Part shown: piece after piece, positions 32,966-42,388 of the stretch
Position numbering within the stretch: position 1 is the stretch's first letter
How the letters are laid out: the number at the start of each line of letters is the position of its first letter
Source: CAZAAW01 sp964483325
Lineage (GTDB): Bacteria; Pseudomonadota; Alphaproteobacteria; Rhizobiales; Kaistiaceae
Direction of reading: 5' to 3'
Assembly (NCBI GenBank): GCA_964483325.1
Contig: CAZAAW010000001.1
Span: 62,001 to 126,000, forward strand
DNA: 64,000 nucleotides
Notes under the pieces: generated by a model
The model's input: the letters and a program-made list of their open reading frames with translations, nothing else
Told to the model about the DNA's origin: nothing
Databases searched by the model: none
Translations under genes and position numbers: made by a program

Positions 32966-34773
32966 GCCGCCTCGTGCGCTGCGACAGCCGCCAGGAAGAT
33001 GTCGCCGTAGCGGTCGAGCTTGGCTTCGCCGACGCCATGGATGGCGCGCAGGTCGTCGCGGTTGCGCGGCCGGATCCGGGCGATTTCGATCAGCGTGCGG
33101 TCGGGGAAGATCATGAAGGCGGCGACGCCCTCGGCGCGCGCCAGCGCAAGCCGTGTCTCGCGCAGCCGCGTGAAAAGGGCGTTGCCGGCGGCATCGAGGT
33201 CGCCGATGCGCGTATCGCTTTCGGTGCGGCGCCGCGTGCGTGGCTGGCGCTCGGGCAGGGTCCGCAGTTCCAGCGACTGCTGCCCGCGCAGGACCGCTTC
33301 CCCCTGCTCGGTCAGGCAGAATCCGCCGTGTTCGACGCTGGCTTCCTCCAGGAGGCCGGCGGCGTAGAGCTGCCGGACGAGGCCGAGCCATTCATGGCGG
33401 GGCCGATCCTGCCCGACGCCGAAGGTCTTCAGCCGGTCATGGCCGAGCCGGCGGATGCTGTCGCTGGCATTGCCGACGAGAATATCGGCCAGGTGTCCGG
33501 CGCCGAAGCGCTGGCCGGTGCGCACGGCGGCCGAGAGGATCTTCTGCGCATCCACCGTGGCGTCGTAGCGGCGGGCGCCGCCGCGGCAGAGGTCACATTG
33601 TCCGCACGGGCCGGCCTTTTCGCCGAAATAGGCGAGCAGCGCCTGCCGCCGGCAGAGGGCGGCTTCGCAGAGGTCGATCATGGCGCGCAGACGCTTCTGC
33701 TCGGTGCGCAGCTGACCGGGCGCCAGACCCTTTTCGGCGATCTGCCGCCGGCGGAAGGCGATGTCTTCGGTGCCGTAGAGCGTCAGCGTGGCGGCCGGCA
33801 GGCCGTCGCGCCCGGCGCGGCCGATCTCCTGGTAGTAGCTCTCGATGCTGCCGGGCATATCGGCATGGACGACGAAGCGGACGTCCGGCTTGTTGATGCC
33901 CATGCCGAAGGCGATGGTCGCCATCATCACGACGCCGTCCTCCTGCTGGAAAGCGTCCTGGTTGCGGCTCCGGACGCGTTGTTCGAGGCCGGCATGATAG
34001 GGCAGGGCGCGATGACCCTTGGCGGCGAAATGTTCAGCCAGCTTCTCGGTGCGGTCGCGCGACGAGACGTAGACGATGCCGCTCTCGCCGCGGTGGCGGT
34101 CGAGGAAATCGCCGATCTGCGTCCGCGGCCGATCCTTGGCCTCGAAGCGCAGTTCGAGATTGGGCCGATCGAAGCTGTGCACGACGACCAGCGGCGGCTG
34201 CGGAAAGAGCTGCGCCAGGATGTCGGCGCGCGTCGCCGCGTCGGCCGTCGCGGTGAGGGCGAGGACCGGTACGTTGCCGAGCTCCTCCCGAACATGGGCG
34301 AGCATGCGGTATTCCGGCCGGAAGTCGTGACCCCATTGGGAAATGCAATGCGCCTCGTCGATGGCGAGCCGGCTCACGCCGAGGGTGCGCAGCCGGGCGA
34401 GAAAGCCGGGCATGGCGAGCCGTTCGGGCGAGACGAACAGGAGGCGCAGCTCGCCGCGGCGCAGCAATTCGCCTGCGGCATCCGCTTCATCGGCGGAAGA
34501 GGTGGAGTTGAGCGTCGCGGCGGCGACGCCGAGCCGCTGCAATTGCCTCACCTGATCGCGCATCAGGGCGATGAGCGGCGACACGACGACCGTCAGGCCG
34601 GGCGTCATCGTCGCCGGCAGCTGGTAGGTGAGCGACTTGCCGCTGCCGGTCGGCATGACCGCGAAGACGTCCTTGCCCGCCAGCACGGCGGCAATGATCT
34701 CTTCCTGCCCGGAGCGGAACGAGTCGTAGCCGAAGATGGTGCGGAGGGTTGCGCGGGCGGTATGGAGGGTCAT
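32962..34773 (-). CDS. recQ: ATP-dependent DNA helicase RecQ
   Basis: 603 residues. Helicase motifs: MPTGSGKSLTYQLPA (I), DEAHCISQWGHDFRPEYR (II), ALTATAD (III) and the YYQEIGRAGRDG arginine finger region (VI). The RecQ-C zinc module follows (LCEAALCRRQALLAYFGE, CGQCDLCRG), and a C-terminal HRDC domain covers about 520-600. It unwinds 3'-tailed DNA in recombination and repair. Its last bases overlap nhaA. Confidence 0.96.
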   Translation of the reverse strand: MTLHTARATLRTIFGYDSFRSGQEEIIAAVLAGKDVFAVMPTGSGKSLTYQLPATMTPGLTVVVSPLIALMRDQVRQLQRLGVAAATLNSTSSADEADAAGELLRRGELRLLFVSPERLAMPGFLARLRTLGVSRLAIDEAHCISQWGHDFRPEYRMLAHVREELGNVPVLALTATADAATRADILAQLFPQPPLVVVHSFDRPNLELRFEAKDRPRTQIGDFLDRHRGESGIVYVSSRDRTEKLAEHFAAKGHRALPYHAGLEQRVRSRNQDAFQQEDGVVMMATIAFGMGINKPDVRFVVHADMPGSIESYYQEIGRAGRDGLPAATLTLYGTEDIAFRRRQIAEKGLAPGQLRTEQKRLRAMIDLCEAALCRRQALLAYFGEKAGPCGQCDLCRGGARRYDATVDAQKILSAAVRTGQRFGAGHLADILVGNASDSIRRLGHDRLKTFGVGQDRPRHEWLGLVRQLYAAGLLEEASVEHGGFCLTEQGEAVLRGQQSLELRTLPERQPRTRRRTESDTRIGDLDAAGNALFTRLRETRLALARAEGVAAFMIFPDRTLIEIARIRPRNRDDLRAIHGVGEAKLDRYGDIFLAAVAAHEAA

Positions 34774-34939
34774 CGCCAGAAGAGTCGGCAGAAGCGGTCA
34801 ATTGGCGTTATAGGCCAAGCGTTCGGGCATCCGGATAGCCGCGGAACGCTTCTCCCCGATTTGTGCGCGGCAACCTTGCCGCATCTCCGCACGGAGGGAG
34901 CCGTCGCGACGCCTTCGATCAGGAACGGAGACAAAGACA

Positions 34940-35545
34940 TTGGACCATCTGCTCGCCGGCTATCGGCGTTTTCGTGAGCAACACTGGCCGGCCGAACGCA
35001 GCCGCTATCAGGCTCTCGCCCGGGAAGGGCAGAGCCCGGAGACCATGATGGTCGCCTGCTCCGATTCCCGCGTCGATCCGCAGACGGTGTTCTGCGCCGG
35101 TCCGGGCGAGCTTTTCGTGGTGCGCAATGTCGCTGGGCTCGTCCCGCCGTATCAGCCGGACGGCCATTCCCACGGCACCAGCGCGGCGCTCGAATTCGGC
35201 GTGCGCAGCCTGAAGGTGCGGCGCATCGTCGTTCTCGGCCACGCGCAATGCGGCGGCGTCCAGGCCCTGGTGAAGGGCGCGCCGGTCGGCTTCGACTTCA
35301 TCCAGCCGTGGATGGCGATCGCCGAGCCGATCCTCGACGATACCGCCAGGACGATGAGCGAGGAGGAATTCCTCGTCCATTGCGAGCGGGAGATCGTCCG
35401 CCTTTCGCTGGCCAATCTCCTGACCTTCCCCTGGATCGCCGAGGCGGTGGAAAGCGGCCATCTCGTCCTGGAAGGCTTTCGTTTCGGCATCCGCAATGGT
35501 GTGCTGGAGCGGCTGGAAGGAACGCACTTCATTCCGGTCGTTTGA
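34940..35545 (+). CDS. Beta-class carbonic anhydrase
   Basis: 201 residues. Zinc ligands Cys 40, His 101 and Cys 104 are in VACSDSRVDP and VLGHAQCGGVQAL; the Asp 42-Arg 44 dyad of the active site is intact. It hydrates CO2 in the cytoplasm. TTG 34940 begins at the family's usual N-terminus (GYRRFREQHWP). The stop codon lies within the first unit of a 14-bp triple repeat. Confidence 0.93.
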   Translation: MDHLLAGYRRFREQHWPAERSRYQALAREGQSPETMMVACSDSRVDPQTVFCAGPGELFVVRNVAGLVPPYQPDGHSHGTSAALEFGVRSLKVRRIVVLGHAQCGGVQALVKGAPVGFDFIQPWMAIAEPILDDTARTMSEEEFLVHCEREIVRLSLANLLTFPWIAEAVESGHLVLEGFRFGIRNGVLERLEGTHFIPVV

Positions 35546-35582
35546 AACGGCGGCTTTGAAGCGGCGGCTTTGAAACGGCGCC
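35541..35582. repeat. Three tandem 14-bp units
   Basis: TTTGAAACGGCGGC, TTTGAAGCGGCGGC and TTTGAAACGGCGCC follow each other exactly (35541-35554, 35555-35568, 35569-35582). The first unit contains the TGA of the carbonic anhydrase gene. Confidence 0.85.
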
Positions 35583-35650
35583 TTGGCGGGAACCATTTGC
35601 GGCTCGCCTGATTGATCCTCCCATACGGGGCGTCAATCAGGAGATCTACG

Positions 35651-36025
35651 ATGAAGATCACTTTCGCCATGATTGCGACCGCGGCCATGGTCCTCGGCCT
35701 GTCCGGCTCGGCCTTCGCGCAGGGCGTACAGGAGGATGCCATGGCCAAGGCCCGCGCCGAGGCCAATCTCGACCTCAGCTACGAGACGATGAAGGATAGG
35801 CCGTTCGGCGACATCCCGGCGGACGTCAACATGGCTGCCGCTGACCGGCAGGCCTGGATGGGCGGGTTGAGCCCGGAGATGCAGGGCGAACTGGCCGCCC
35901 GCTGCGACATCATCCAGCAGAACGCCGACCGCTTCGAGGCGCAGATCACCGGCTTCTGTGCCAGCCTGGCGATTCCGCCGGCAGACGAGCGTCCGAGCGA
36001 GCTTGACGTCCCGCCGGCTCAGTAG
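35651..36025 (+). CDS. Small secreted protein of unknown function
   Basis: 124 residues with a signal peptide (FAMIATAAMVLGLSGSAFA). The mature part is mostly helical and polar, with two cysteines (ARCDIIQQN and GFCASL) that could form one disulfide. ATG 35651 has AGGAG seven bases upstream. The last seven bases overlap the convergent gene at 36019. Not a family I recognise. Confidence 0.7.
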   Translation: MKITFAMIATAAMVLGLSGSAFAQGVQEDAMAKARAEANLDLSYETMKDRPFGDIPADVNMAAADRQAWMGGLSPEMQGELAARCDIIQQNADRFEAQITGFCASLAIPPADERPSELDVPPAQ

Positions 36026-36609
36026 AGCCCGGACGATCCCTGAAGGGCGGCGGCCCTGGCCGCGCCCTTCCCACCTGCAACGTGATGTCCCAGCGTCACC
36101 AGGAAGGCCCTGGTGCGCCGCGGCACATCGCTGTTGGCAAACCGGGCCAGCGTCTCCGGCGACCAGCCGCCAGCAGGCTCGAGCCGTTCCTCAAGTGCGA
36201 GGAGGGCAGCCTTTTCATCCGCCGACAGCGGCATCTTGGCGGCTTCGGCCAGCAGCATCTGCAATTCGTGCACCAGGCGCATGGAGCGGAAGGCCTGCAT
36301 CATCGGCGCCAGGATATCCGGCTCGTCATGCCATGACCGGCCGCCGAACAGATCCTGCGTGACCCGCTGGCCGGCGCCGTAGCACTCGTAGACGATGCAT
36401 CCGTCAAAGCCGCGCTCAGAGCGCTCGGCATGAATGGTGCAATGGTTGTCCTTCTGCAGATGCGGGCACGGCTCGTCATTGGCCTTGTCGATGCCGAAGC
36501 CGACCGAGCGGACGAAGGCGTGCGCGACGCAGCAGAGGCCGACGCAGCGGCTGCAGTCGCTGCGGAATCGCGCAGGGCTCGGGTCGTCTGCCGCAGCAGC
36601 GCGTGTCAT
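36019..36609 (-). CDS. Cys-cluster (YkgJ/UPF0153-like) metal-binding protein
   Basis: 196 residues. The N-terminal CSRCVGLCC cluster, with further cysteines in EPCPHL, HCTIH, GCIVYEC, matches the zinc/iron-chelating CxxCxxCC family (PF03692 type), which is thought to bind a metal or Fe-S cluster. The GFDGCIVYECYGAGQRV block is typical of a longer subgroup. The remainder is helical. No enzymatic role is known. Confidence 0.78.
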   Translation of the reverse strand: MTRAAAADDPSPARFRSDCSRCVGLCCVAHAFVRSVGFGIDKANDEPCPHLQKDNHCTIHAERSERGFDGCIVYECYGAGQRVTQDLFGGRSWHDEPDILAPMMQAFRSMRLVHELQMLLAEAAKMPLSADEKAALLALEERLEPAGGWSPETLARFANSDVPRRTRAFLVTLGHHVAGGKGAARAAALQGSSGLY

Positions 36610-36665
36610 TGGGTCGGGAAACCTGGTCGGGAACGGTGGCGAGGGCGCTTCTCTTAGGCGCACTG

Positions 36666-37760
36666 TCACGCGGCTGGCAATGCCGTTGTGACGGACTTGC
36701 TCAGCGCCGCGGTGAGATTGGCCGGACGGGATCCGACCTGCCGCTTCAGGAAGCGCAGCACGGCTGCTTCCTCGGCGCGAAGCCCGTTCGGATCGTCGCT
36801 CGCACCGGCATGGGCGAGGCTGCGCCGCAGCGTGTCGACCAGCGTCCCGTCGACATAATGTTCCAGGATCAGCGGGTGGATGTAGCTCTTGCGGCAGACC
36901 GCCGGCGTGTTGCCGAGACGGCGTGCGGTACGCTCCACGGCCCTTCTCACCGATGCCTTCGTCGCCGCGGTTTGGCCACTGCCCTCCGCCGCGGCGGCCA
37001 TCAGCTCCGTCGCGGCCAGCACCGTTGCCGCCCAGGTGCGCATGTCCTTGGCGCTGAAATCGCCACCCGTCGCCTCGCGGATATAGGCATTGATGTCGTC
37101 CGACAGGATCCGGTGCACGGCCCCGTCCTCGCCGACGAATTGCAGCAGATGCTGGCCGGGCAGGCCCTCCAGCCGGCGCAGGATCGCGGCGACGCGGCGG
37201 TCGGACATCTCGGCCTCGAAGTCCTTGCCCGACTTGCCGCGAAAGCTGAAACGGATGCGGCTGGCGCCGGCCGCCATATGCCGGTGGCGCAGCGTCGTCA
37301 GCCCGTAGGAGTGGTTTTCCCGGGCATAGACGTCGTTGCCGACGCGCATCAGCGTGCGCTCCAGCACGCGCACCGCTGCCGCCAGAACCGCCTGCCGGCT
37401 CAGCGGATCGGCGGCGAGATCGGCAGCGACGCGGGCGCGCAGGCGCGGCAGCGCCTCGCCGAATTTCAGGATATCGCGGAACTTGCTCTCCTCGCGCCAG
37501 GCGCGGAAGTCGGGATGGTAGATGTACTGCTTGCGCCGGCGGGCGTCGCGGCCGGTCGCCTGCAGGTGTCCCGTCGCGTCGGCGCAGATCCAGACATCGG
37601 TCCATGCCGGCGGAATGGCGAGCCGGGCGAGGCGGGCGCGGATGTCGGTGGCGGTCAGCCGGCGGCCCTGGCTGTCGTAGTAGCTGAAGCCCGCGCCCTG
37701 CCGGCGGCGGCGATAGCCCGGATCGCTGTCGGAACTGTGGGTGAGGGGAGGCGAGGCCAT
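36666..37760 (-). CDS. DNA topoisomerase IB (poxvirus-like)
   Basis: 364 residues. It relaxes supercoils by a covalent 3'-phosphotyrosine. The N-terminal domain contains GFSYYDSQGRRL and YIYHPDFRAWREESKF; the catalytic core has MRVGNDVYARENHSYGLTTL, RFSFRGKSGK, DMRTWAAT and the nucleophile Tyr 293 in CRKSYIHPLIL. ATG 37760 is preferred over a TTG nine codons upstream. Bacterial topoisomerase IB is accessory and patchily distributed, though common in Rhizobiales. It is divergent from the PAP2 gene. Confidence 0.92.
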   Translation of the reverse strand: MASPPLTHSSDSDPGYRRRRQGAGFSYYDSQGRRLTATDIRARLARLAIPPAWTDVWICADATGHLQATGRDARRRKQYIYHPDFRAWREESKFRDILKFGEALPRLRARVAADLAADPLSRQAVLAAAVRVLERTLMRVGNDVYARENHSYGLTTLRHRHMAAGASRIRFSFRGKSGKDFEAEMSDRRVAAILRRLEGLPGQHLLQFVGEDGAVHRILSDDINAYIREATGGDFSAKDMRTWAATVLAATELMAAAAEGSGQTAATKASVRRAVERTARRLGNTPAVCRKSYIHPLILEHYVDGTLVDTLRRSLAHAGASDDPNGLRAEEAAVLRFLKRQVGSRPANLTAALSKSVTTALPAA

Positions 37761-37839
37761 GGCCTTGTTAAGAGCGCTGCCCGGCAACAGTTCCTCGCGG
37801 CTGGATTCGGTACGGCGGCGCAGGCTAGAAGGCGTATCG

Positions 37840-38751
37840 ATGGAGCTGCCGCAGGACGCATCGCGATCGGATCACGCCCTTGCGGCGTGGCGCGCCCCGC
37901 GCAATTTTCTGGCCGTGGCGCGGCGTTGGCGCGCTGCGGCGCCGCTGCCGGTTGCGGTGCGGCGGCTGTGGCTCGAGACGAGCCTCCTGCGCGCCGTCCT
38001 TGTGATCCTGGTGCTGGCGCTGCTTTTCGCCGGCTATGGCCTCGACGAGGCCTCGGCCGCCTGGCGGCGATCGCTGCCGCCGGGGCTGCTCGATCTGTTC
38101 GAGGTGGTAACGCGCTTCGGCAAGTCCGACTGGGTCCTGTTCCCCACCGGCATCGTCGTGGTGCTGCTGATGCTGGCGGACTGGCGGCATGTCGATCGGC
38201 GGCTGCAGGCAGCCTGGGCGCAGGTCGGCCTGCTGACGGCCTATGTCTTCGCCGCCGTGGCGGTCAGCGGCATCCTGACCAACATCGCCAAGCAGCTCAT
38301 CGGCCGCGCCCGGCCGATCCATTTCGACGAGCTCGGCTGGCTGGCGCTCGAGCCGTTCCGCTTCGACTACGGCTTTGCGAGCTTTCCCTCCGGCCACGCG
38401 ACGACGGCCGGCGCGCTCATGGTCTGCGGTGCGCTGCTGGCGCCGCGCCTGCGCCTTGCCTTCGTCGCGGCCGCCCTGGCGATCTCTCTCAGCCGCGTGG
38501 CGCTGGGCGCCCATTATCCCAGCGATGTGATCGCCGGCCTGGCGCTCGGCAGTTCGGTGGCGCTGGCCCTCGCCTTTGCCCTTGCCCGCCGCAATTGGGG
38601 CTTCACCTTCACGGCAACCGGCGGCGTTCGCCGCAAGAGGCTGGTTCTTCGCCGTTTACTGCGCCGTCCGGGCGGCCTGGGGCGCTTTCTCTCGGCCTAT
38701 CCCCGCGCGCTGATAGGCGTCCGCGGTGGCACGTCCGCGCCACGTTCCTGA
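37840..38751 (+). CDS. PAP2-family membrane phosphatase
   Basis: 303 residues with about six TM helices. The three acid-phosphatase motifs are seen: KQLIGRARP (C1), FPSGHATTAGA (C2) and SRVALGAHYPSDVIAG (C3). The family dephosphorylates lipid phosphates such as undecaprenyl or phosphatidylglycerol phosphate at the outer face of the inner membrane. ATG 37840 has AGAAGG eight bases upstream; an in-frame ATG at 37741 would overlap topoisomerase. The C-terminal 50 residues are basic. Confidence 0.88.
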   Translation: MELPQDASRSDHALAAWRAPRNFLAVARRWRAAAPLPVAVRRLWLETSLLRAVLVILVLALLFAGYGLDEASAAWRRSLPPGLLDLFEVVTRFGKSDWVLFPTGIVVVLLMLADWRHVDRRLQAAWAQVGLLTAYVFAAVAVSGILTNIAKQLIGRARPIHFDELGWLALEPFRFDYGFASFPSGHATTAGALMVCGALLAPRLRLAFVAAALAISLSRVALGAHYPSDVIAGLALGSSVALALAFALARRNWGFTFTATGGVRRKRLVLRRLLRRPGGLGRFLSAYPRALIGVRGGTSAPRS

Positions 38752-38987
38752 CCGAGAGCCGCCCGGCGCCGCCCACGCTTCGCCAGGGGCCGGCGGGGGC
38801 AAAAGCGCTTGACCGTCTCCGCCCATCCGCGTGTGATGCCCTCGGGGAGACGGATGTGCTGCTGATCCGAAACGTTGTTTCGGACGTTGGGTCGTTGCCG
38901 CGGCGCTGATCGTGGCGTGAGACTTGCAGCCTGTTCCCCATGCTGGACGGGGTGGCCACCTCGGCAGGAACAGAAAGGCTCTCCATC

Positions 38988-40004
38988 ATGAAGAAGCATG
39001 TCTTTGGATTGGCCGTCGGCGTGGCTTTCGCGCTGGTCGCCGGTGCCGCCTCGGCGGCGACGCTCGACGACGTGAAGGCCAAGGGCTTCATTCAGTGCGG
39101 CGTCAATACCGGCCTTCTCGGCTTCGGCGCTCCCAATGATGCAGGCGAATGGACCGGTTTCGACGTCGACTATTGCCGCGCCATGGCCGCGGCGATCTTC
39201 GGCGATACCACCAAGGTCAAGTTCACGCCGCTGACGGCCAGCGAGCGCTTTACCGCCCTGCAGTCGGGCGAGATCGACATCCTGTCGCGCAACACGACCT
39301 GGACAATGTCGCGCGATACCTCGCTCGGCCTCAGCTTCGCCGGGGTCAGCTACTATGACGGGCAGGGCTTCATGGTCAGGAAGTCGCTGGGGATCACGTC
39401 GGCGCTGGAGCTGTCGGGGGCGACGGTCTGCGTGCAGACCGGCACCACGACCGAGCTCAACCTGGCGGACTATTTCCGCGCCAACAACATGACCTACACG
39501 CCGGTTGCCTACGAGAAGCTGGACGAGGTCAATGCCGCCTACACCAACGATCGCTGCGACGCTTATACGACCGATGCCTCCGGTCTCTACGCCATCCGCC
39601 TGACGCTGTCGGATCCCGACGAGCACATGGTGCTGCCGGAGATCATCTCGAAGGAGCCGCTGGGGCCGGTCGTCCGCCAGGGCGATCCGGGCTGGTTCGG
39701 GATCGCCAAATGGGTCCTTTTCGTGATGATCAATGCCGAGGAGGCAGGGATCACACAGGCCAATGTCGACGAGATGAAGGACTCGCCCGACCCCAATATC
39801 AAGCGCATCCTCGGCACCGACGGCACCTTCGGCGAAGGCATCGGCCTCGGCAATGACTGGGGCTACAACGTCATCAAGCTCGTCGGGAATTACGGCGAGG
39901 TGTTCGACCGCAACATCGGCTCGGCATCGCCGCTCGGCATCGCCCGTGGCCTCAATGCCTTGTGGTCGAAGGGCGGCATTCTCTATGTCCCGCCGATCCG
40001 GTGA
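38988..40004 (+). CDS. aapJ: General L-amino acid ABC transporter, binding protein
   Basis: 338 residues with a signal peptide (GLAVGVAFALVAGAASAA). The solute-binding protein family 3 features are LDDVKAKGFIQCGVNTG, GFDVDYCRAMAAAIFGD, FTALQSGEIDILSRNTTWT and TDASGLYAIR. Length and sequence match AapJ, the periplasmic receptor of the broad-range amino acid transporter first described in Rhizobium. It is first in the order J-Q-M-P. Confidence 0.94.
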   Translation: MKKHVFGLAVGVAFALVAGAASAATLDDVKAKGFIQCGVNTGLLGFGAPNDAGEWTGFDVDYCRAMAAAIFGDTTKVKFTPLTASERFTALQSGEIDILSRNTTWTMSRDTSLGLSFAGVSYYDGQGFMVRKSLGITSALELSGATVCVQTGTTTELNLADYFRANNMTYTPVAYEKLDEVNAAYTNDRCDAYTTDASGLYAIRLTLSDPDEHMVLPEIISKEPLGPVVRQGDPGWFGIAKWVLFVMINAEEAGITQANVDEMKDSPDPNIKRILGTDGTFGEGIGLGNDWGYNVIKLVGNYGEVFDRNIGSASPLGIARGLNALWSKGGILYVPPIR

Positions 40005-40050
40005 AGGGTAGACCGGGGCGTCCGCCGGGGCGGGTGGCGCGTCGCGCCTG

Positions 40051-41250
40051 ATGGCGGTTGAGGCCGACAGTCCCAGGCGATCCGCTGCCGCGCCGGGCCG
40101 GCTGTGGTCGCTTGCTTACAACCCGCGCCTGCGCGGGCTGGTGGTGCAGGCGGCGGTCCTCGCCGCCGTCGCCGCCTTCGTCGCCTGGGTGGCCTACAAC
40201 ACCGTCACCAACCTGCGGCGCCTCCATATCGCTTCCGGCTTCGGCTTTCTCGACGACCGCGCCGGCTTCGACATCCTGCAGTCGTTCATTCCCTACACCC
40301 ACGACGACACCTTCTTCCGAGCCTTCCTGGTCGGCCTGGTCAACACGCTGGTGGCGGCGGCGATCGGCATCGTTCTCGCCTCGCTGCTGGGGTTTCTCCT
40401 CGGCATCGCGCGCCTCTCCGGCAATTGGCTCGTCGCCCGCATGGCCGCCGTCTATGTCGAGACGGTTCGCAATATCCCGCTGCTGCTGCAGCTTCTGTTC
40501 TGGTACCAGGCCGTGCTGGCGGTGCTGCCGCGCGGCGGCATCCCGCTGATCGGCGGAGCGATCCTCAGCGGGCGCGGCCTCTATCTGCCGCGCGCCATCC
40601 CCGGCGAGGGGTTCGGGCTGGTGTGGCTTGCCCTCCTGGCCGGAGCGGTCGCCGCCCTCATCCTGTCGTTCTGGGCGCGCCGCCGCCGGCGGGCGACGGG
40701 CAGGACGTTTCCCTCCGGACGCATCGGCGCGGCCCTGGTCATAGGCCCGCCGGTGCTGGCATTCCTGCTGCTCGGTCTGCCGCTGAGCTTCGAGCTGCCT
40801 GTCGCCGGCCGGTTCAATTTCACCGGCGGCGTGGTGATCATCCCCGAGCTGGCGGCGCTGGTCCTCGGGCTGACGCTCTATACGGCGACCTTCATCGCCG
40901 AGATCGTCCGCGCCGGCATTCTGGCGGTTTCGCGCGGGCAGATGGAGGCGGCGCTGTCGCTTGGCCTGCGGCGCCCGGCGGCGCTGCGGTTGGTGATCGT
41001 GCCGCAGGCCCTGCGGCTGATCGTGCCGCCCCTCACCAACCAGTATCTCAACCTGACCAAGAACTCGTCGCTGGCCGTCGCCGTCGGCTATCCCGACCTG
41101 ATCGGCGTCTTCAAGAATACCGTGCTCAACCAGACCGGCCACGCCATCGAGGTGATCTTCATCACCATGATGGTCTACCTGGCCCTGAGCCTCGTCACGG
41201 CGGCGTTCATGAACTGGTTCAACAGGCGCATTGCGCTGACGGAGCGCTAG
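40051..41250 (+). CDS. aapQ: General L-amino acid ABC transporter, permease
   Basis: 399 residues. HisM/GlnP-type permease with an enlarged periplasmic segment after the first TM helix, as in AapQ. The EAA coupling loop is GQMEAALSLGLRRPAALRLVIVPQAL, near the C-terminus, and the NQYLNLTKNSSLAVAVGYPDL region is characteristic. It forms a heterodimer with AapM, whose gene starts three bases after this stop. Confidence 0.94.
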   Translation: MAVEADSPRRSAAAPGRLWSLAYNPRLRGLVVQAAVLAAVAAFVAWVAYNTVTNLRRLHIASGFGFLDDRAGFDILQSFIPYTHDDTFFRAFLVGLVNTLVAAAIGIVLASLLGFLLGIARLSGNWLVARMAAVYVETVRNIPLLLQLLFWYQAVLAVLPRGGIPLIGGAILSGRGLYLPRAIPGEGFGLVWLALLAGAVAALILSFWARRRRRATGRTFPSGRIGAALVIGPPVLAFLLLGLPLSFELPVAGRFNFTGGVVIIPELAALVLGLTLYTATFIAEIVRAGILAVSRGQMEAALSLGLRRPAALRLVIVPQALRLIVPPLTNQYLNLTKNSSLAVAVGYPDLIGVFKNTVLNQTGHAIEVIFITMMVYLALSLVTAAFMNWFNRRIALTER

Positions 41251-41252
41251 CC

Positions 41253-42386
41253 ATGGACCAGCCCGCCGACACCGCCTATGTCCGCGCCGAGGAGGCGCCG
41301 CGCCTGCCGCCGCCGCCCGGTTCGCTCGGCGCCTGGGGCTGGCTGCGCGCCAATTTCTTCGCCACGCCGGGCAGCGCCGCCCTGACCGCCTTCGGCGTGC
41401 TGATCCTCGTCTGGCTTCTGCCGCCGCTGATCGACTGGGCATTCGTCAATGCCGTCTGGACCGGCAGCAGCCGGCAGGACTGCGTCCAGCCCGAGGCCGG
41501 CGCCTGCTGGGCTTACATCAAGGCCAAGCTGCCGCAGTTCATCTATGGCCGCTATCCGATCGGCGAGCGCTGGCGGGTCGACCTGGTGTTCGCCCTGCTG
41601 GCGCTCGGCCTGATCCCGATGGCCATACCGGCCGTTCCGTTCAAGCGCCTCAACGCACTGTTCCTGCTTGTCGTCTTTCCCGTCGCCGCCTACGTCCTCC
41701 TGGTCGGCGGCGTCCTGGGCCTGCCCCATGTCGAGACGGCGCGCTGGGGCGGCCTCCTGGTGACGCTGGTGGTCGCCATCACCGGGATGGTCGTGTCGCT
41801 GCCCTTCGGCGTGCTGCTGGCGCTCGGCCGGCGGTCGCGGCTGCCGATGATCCGCTTTGTCTCGGTCGCCTTCATCGAGTTCTGGCGCGGCGTGCCGCTG
41901 ATCACCGTGCTTTTCATGTCCAGCGTCATGCTGCCGATCTTCCTGCCGCCGGGCGTCACCTTCGACAAGCTGCTGCGGGCGCTGATCGGCGTTGCCTTCT
42001 TCGCTTCGGCCTATATGGCGGAGGTTGTGCGCGGCGGGCTGCAGGCGATCCCCAAGGGCCAATACGAAGCCGCCATGGCGCTCGGCCTCGGCTACTGGCG
42101 GCGCATGCGCATGATCATCCTGCCGCAGGCGCTGACGCTGGTGATCCCCGGCATCGTCAACAGCTTCATTGCGCTGTTCAAGGATACCAGCCTCGTGCTG
42201 GTCATCAGCATCTTCGACCTTCTCGGCACGATCCAGTCGAACAATGCCGACGCCAACTGGGCGTCGCCGCAGACGCCGGCGACGGGCTACGCCTTCGCGG
42301 CGCTGGTCTACTGGATCTTCTGTTTTTCGATGTCGCGCTACTCGATCTACACCGAGCGGCGCCTGCATGCCGGCTACAGGAGATGA
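41253..42386 (+). CDS. aapM: General L-amino acid ABC transporter, permease
   Basis: 377 residues. The N-terminal polar extension and LPPLIDWAFVNAVW first helix are typical of AapM, followed by the HisM-like core with EFWRGVPLITVLFMSS and the EAA loop KGQYEAAMALGLGYWRRMRMIILPQAL. Its stop nearly overlaps the aapP start (gap of two bases with start 42389). Confidence 0.94.
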   Translation: MDQPADTAYVRAEEAPRLPPPPGSLGAWGWLRANFFATPGSAALTAFGVLILVWLLPPLIDWAFVNAVWTGSSRQDCVQPEAGACWAYIKAKLPQFIYGRYPIGERWRVDLVFALLALGLIPMAIPAVPFKRLNALFLLVVFPVAAYVLLVGGVLGLPHVETARWGGLLVTLVVAITGMVVSLPFGVLLALGRRSRLPMIRFVSVAFIEFWRGVPLITVLFMSSVMLPIFLPPGVTFDKLLRALIGVAFFASAYMAEVVRGGLQAIPKGQYEAAMALGLGYWRRMRMIILPQALTLVIPGIVNSFIALFKDTSLVLVISIFDLLGTIQSNNADANWASPQTPATGYAFAALVYWIFCFSMSRYSIYTERRLHAGYRR

Positions 42387-42388
42387 GA

